From Lolium rigidum (Eukaryota > Streptophyta > Magnoliopsida > Poales > Poaceae), in assembly GCF_022539505.1 (NCBI RefSeq), contig NC_061510.1, positions 274,742,330 through 274,806,329 on the forward strand: DNA of 64,000 nucleotides. Direction: 5' to 3'. This document shows positions 62,101 through 64,000 of this stretch, piece after piece. Under the pieces are notes generated by a model. That model was not told the origin of the DNA and did no database searches. It saw nothing but the letters and a program-made list of their open reading frames with translations. Position 1 is the stretch's first letter. Each line of letters starts with the position of its first letter. The position numbers were made by a program, and so were the translations under genes.

Positions 62101-63165
62101 CGACGCAAATGGAGGCACAAATGGAGGAGGAGGAGGAGGAGCAGGAGGAGAAGGAGGAAGACGACGACGACTTCGAGTGGTCCGACGACGAGGGGCCGCA
62201 CCCGGACGAGGTGGCGGATCAGCAACGAGCGCTCGTTGAGTCCTTCGAGTCAGAGAAGAAGCTCAAGGACGACGTCCGTTCCGCAAAAACGAGCAGATTC
62301 GCCGTGCCGTTGAGTTCTCCCTCCAGGCGGCGCAGCAGGGGAGGGCAGGCGATGACGCGCTGATGGAGCAGCGACGTCTGCTCGCCACCGTATGCAGGGA
62401 GAGGCGGCGCGCGGAGCCGGTGCTGCGGCGGAGGGGAGGCGACGACGGGGCGGGGCCATCGAACGCGCCATCGGGCGGTCAGTAGGCTAGGGTTAGATAA
62501 AATCTAGCCATTTTCATTCAGACTTGTAATATATAATCAAATTTAAATGAAAATCTTTATTTCCGTGCACTTTTATTTATTTAGGGGACGTGTTTGGGGG
62601 ACGCGGCTGGGGAGCGCATCCCCCAAACGCGACACAAAGAAAACGCGTCCCCCAAAAGCTCGATCCGACGCACTTTGGGGGGCGATTTGGAGGGACGTGG
62701 CTGGAGATGCTTTAAAGGTTTCATTTTGAGCCTGCATGCGGTTTTCTTGCATTCCATAGTGAGAAAAAGTTACTTGGGTGAAAAATGAAGAAACTAAACC
62801 GTAACGCGGTAGGGTACATGCATATGGGTTGTTGCCAAATCTTAATATCTGATGCGGCAGGCTGCATGCGCCCGATGTGGTTGACGGAACCATCGTTGAA
62901 GAACCAAAAAAGAAGAAGATAAAGCATATATATCTGATCCATGGTTCGGATGCCAGTCGGTTCGTACCTGCAAGCGCAAGAGAAGGTCCTGGGACTCCTT
63001 CCTCTGGAACCGGTGCTTGGTGAAGTCCTCGCGCAGCCTCTCGACCTCGGCGCGCTCCTCGGGCGTGCCGGCGTCGTGGTCGTACTCCCACACCTGCCGG
63101 CCTAGGAACCCGTTGGCCGACCATAGCCACGGACTGCTGCCCTCGCCGGTGGTTAGCCTCCACAT
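53105..63165 (-). CDS. Oxidosqualene cyclase, beta-amyrin synthase-like (SAD1-like), 18 exons
   Basis: Cyclises 2,3-oxidosqualene to a triterpene scaffold, probably beta-amyrin or a relative, at the ER membrane. Exons: 63165-62968, 61031-60846, 60361-60272, 60173-59979, 59497-59413, 58990-58824, 58681-58493, 58400-58287, 57827-57702, 57628-57509, 57414-57316, 56903-56847, 56657-56611, 56513-56370, 56282-56105, 55311-55237, 55107-55024, 53221-53105. They join in frame to 756 residues without a stop. Introns are GT-AG except intron 3 (GC-AG). The catalytic DCTAE is at 483-487. FWCFTR at 254-259 replaces the usual MWCYCR, as I recall in oat SAD1 (757 residues). QW repeats are QAHDGHW (108), QNEDGGW (158), QRKDGAW (600) and QQTTGGW (649); QLETGEF (709) is weaker. 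Ser727 in CFNSS matches SAD1 Ser728, known to affect product type. The N-terminus MWRLTTGEG is canonical. Product and expression are inferred; another scaffold is possible. Confidence 0.93.
53222..55023 (-). other. Large last intron of the cyclase, enlarged by a LINE
   Basis: At 1.8 kb this intron is several times longer than most of the internal introns (roughly 80-500 bp). It has GT (55023-55022) and AG (53223-53222) borders. Most of its length is the antisense LINE remnant. Confidence 0.8.
53745..54560 (+). pseudogene. LINE reverse transcriptase remnant, antisense in last intron
   Basis: Plus-strand translation in shifting frames gives [20 protein letters not shown], the catalytic block of L1-type reverse transcriptase with YADE in place of YADD. 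Next comes a degraded FRYL-AP block, then [20 protein letters not shown] and [18 protein letters not shown] (54250-54380), a conserved C-terminal stretch of plant LINE ORF2. Stop codons and frameshifts are frequent, so it is long dead. It lies opposite in direction to the cyclase gene. Confidence 0.8.
60532..60650 (-). mobile_element. LINE or SINE 3' tail in cyclase intron 2
   Basis: A T-run (60532-60541; poly(A) on the minus strand) is followed by CGATATGGGAGCATAGCCCC and GGCCTCTGCATCAATAGATG. Read on the minus strand this is TGATGCAGAGGCCGGGGCT before the A-tail, a frequent 3' end of plant LINEs and related SINEs. The 5' end is not clear. It sits in the intron between exons 2 and 3. Confidence 0.6.
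61200..62712. mobile_element. Harbinger-like element carrying an ORF (copy 2), in cyclase intron 1
   Basis: The left end GAGCATCTCCAGCCGTGTCC matches the right end in reverse complement (AAGCATCTCCAGCCACGTCC). The flanks are TAA on both sides (61197-61199 and 62713-62715). The 1,513-bp GC-rich body accounts for most of the 1,936-bp intron 1. Terminus type, target, size, GC richness and a central plus-strand acidic ORF all match copy 1 at 41484-43148. It has no DDE transposase. Confidence 0.8.
61711..62484 (+). pseudogene. Decayed ORF of Harbinger-like copy 2
   Basis: The frame begins [20 protein letters not shown], with a proline-rich head, then [24 protein letters not shown] at 61960-61962 and further stops follow. 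After a frameshift it continues as acidic repeats (61 to 95 codons from 62076, [20 protein letters not shown]) and, after another shift near 62290, ends [15 protein letters not shown] with a TAG at 62484-62486. Similar unannotated grass proteins are in my memory, but without function. It is antisense to the cyclase. Confidence 0.55.
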
Positions 63166-63290
63166 TTTCAGGGACGAAAGCCTAGATAAACTCAACAACG
63201 TATTGGTCGATGAACAACGTCTAGTGTGCACTCGGAATCAATAGATGGACACTCGGAACCCGCAGGTGTAGGTATCTTATGAGTCCAGCA
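63166..63290 (-). promoter_or_regulatory. 5' leader and proximal upstream region of the cyclase
   Basis: The 125 bp before the ATG are ordinary non-repetitive sequence. ACCAATACG on the minus strand (63217-63209) contains a CCAAT core. No convincing TATA box was seen. Beyond this stretch, transposon-like sequence begins, so any unique promoter is short. Confidence 0.3.
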
Positions 63291-63682
63291 GGCATGTGGT
63301 TTTTATTGGTGTTGGGGTTATTAAGTCATCCATGTCTGTTGGCATCAGTGTCTAAAACTATCGTTGCAAGAGAGATTTGCGATTTTTTTGCCAACTTAAC
63401 GGTTGCCTACGCTGTACCTTGCCCCCTAGCTAGTGTCATGGCCTGTCTTTCTCGGTGCTATGTTTGGAGTGTTTAGTTCGTATCGCTTTATCGTCTCGTG
63501 TGTTTGTTAGAATGGGTGCGGCTCTGTTATTTAGTTATCTATTAGGCTTGGGTGTTTGGATATGTGTGGGTGGGTTGTTTGTGTAAACTTGACCCTGTTG
63601 TTGTAGGTATCACCTGATTTTCTCCTAAAATCTAGACACTTTCTTCTTAACTAATGAAGTTTTTACCTCTGTTTAGAAAAAC
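63290..63682 (+). mobile_element. Possible LINE 3' end, plus strand
   Basis: The T- and G-rich sequence ends TAATGAAGTTTTTACCTCTG then TTTAGAAAAA, in the style of 3' ends of grass LINEs (a TAATGAA motif before a short GTTTAGAAAA tail). No ORF2 sequence precedes it, so it would be a strongly 5'-truncated copy. Confidence 0.35.
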
Positions 63683-63810
63683 GCATTGCAAAAGATACGC
63701 CCATGCAGACAAATCAAATAAACACAAAGGCCTTCTTGCGTACTATTTCGTAAGTTGTATTTTGCTGCACAAGGTGCAAGCGGGTTGCGCTACGTCACAC
63801 ATCATCGGAG

Positions 63811-64000
63811 TTTTTTTTAGATAATGGAATATATTAATATCAAAACATACCAGTTACACCTAGCCTCTGCAATAACGTCTCATGCACACAGCTAAAAAAG
63901 AGTAAAGAACTAAAAGTCCCGCTACAGCATTCCAGACCTAGCAACAGAAATACAACCACTACCGTGACAACACCTGAAATACAGACTCTCCAAAAGCGAC
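63811..64000 (-). mobile_element. LINE 3' end, minus strand, running off the right edge
   Basis: A T-run (63811-63818) is followed by AGATAATGGAATATATTAAT and ATCAAAACATACC. On the minus strand this reads TTTGATATTAATATATTCCA before ATTATCT and poly(A), a common terminus of plant L1-type elements. The 5' part lies beyond the window. Confidence 0.5.

Noticed and set aside
62016..62225. Leucine-rich 69-codon minus-strand ORF
   Set aside because: Antisense of a GAG/GGA-rich stretch that encodes the acidic block of the Harbinger-like ORF.

Overview
This window is nuclear DNA of a grass, most probably of the Pooideae (wheat/barley or oat relatives). The evidence is long nests of LTR retrotransposons of BARE/Angela, Athila-like and other gypsy types, CACTA and Harbinger-like DNA transposons, a Stowaway-type MITE, LINE remnants, and a triterpene cyclase that lines up along its whole length with oat beta-amyrin synthase (SAD1). 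Two host genes are well supported, both on the minus strand and both split by introns, so neither shows as a long open reading frame.

Layout. 1-1935 is the 5' end of a copia element that runs off the left edge. 2105-2590 is a short-unit tandem repeat. 3061-4303 is a two-exon gene for the mitochondrial import subunit TOM5, with a MITE in its intron. 4440-7280 has no recognisable gene and may hold a decayed CACTA-like element. 7284-10576 is a complete CACTA element containing three 665-bp tandem units and a 5S-rRNA-derived stretch.

10864-39110 is one gypsy element (A, target duplication CTAGT) that landed in the terminal repeat of a small MITE and later received three further retrotransposons. 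These are copia B (14069-23626, TSD CCAGC), gypsy C (23825-29618, TSD GGCGC) and Athila-like gypsy D (30291-38369, TSD AGCAT). All four lie on the minus strand, all have both LTRs and intact target duplications, and none carries a complete gag-pol.

39400-53000 is mixed DNA: a Harbinger-like element with a decayed ORF (41484-43148), a probable LINE leader broken by a solo LTR (about 43850-45600), short repeats and several unassigned ORFs. 53037-63165 is the second host gene, an 18-exon oxidosqualene cyclase. Its spliced reading frame is open for 756 residues with the catalytic DCTAE motif. Its introns hold a LINE remnant, a LINE/SINE tail and a second ORF-bearing Harbinger-like element. 63290-64000, upstream of the cyclase, is again probable LINE tail sequence.

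How the parts work together. The cyclase would convert 2,3-oxidosqualene to a triterpene scaffold, most likely beta-amyrin or a near relative, at the ER membrane. No P450, acyltransferase or glycosyltransferase partner is visible here, so a gene cluster can be neither shown nor excluded. TOM5 is a housekeeping gene with no functional link to it. Everything else is transposon-derived. All gene models were built by hand from splice signals and remembered family sequences; no database search was possible.
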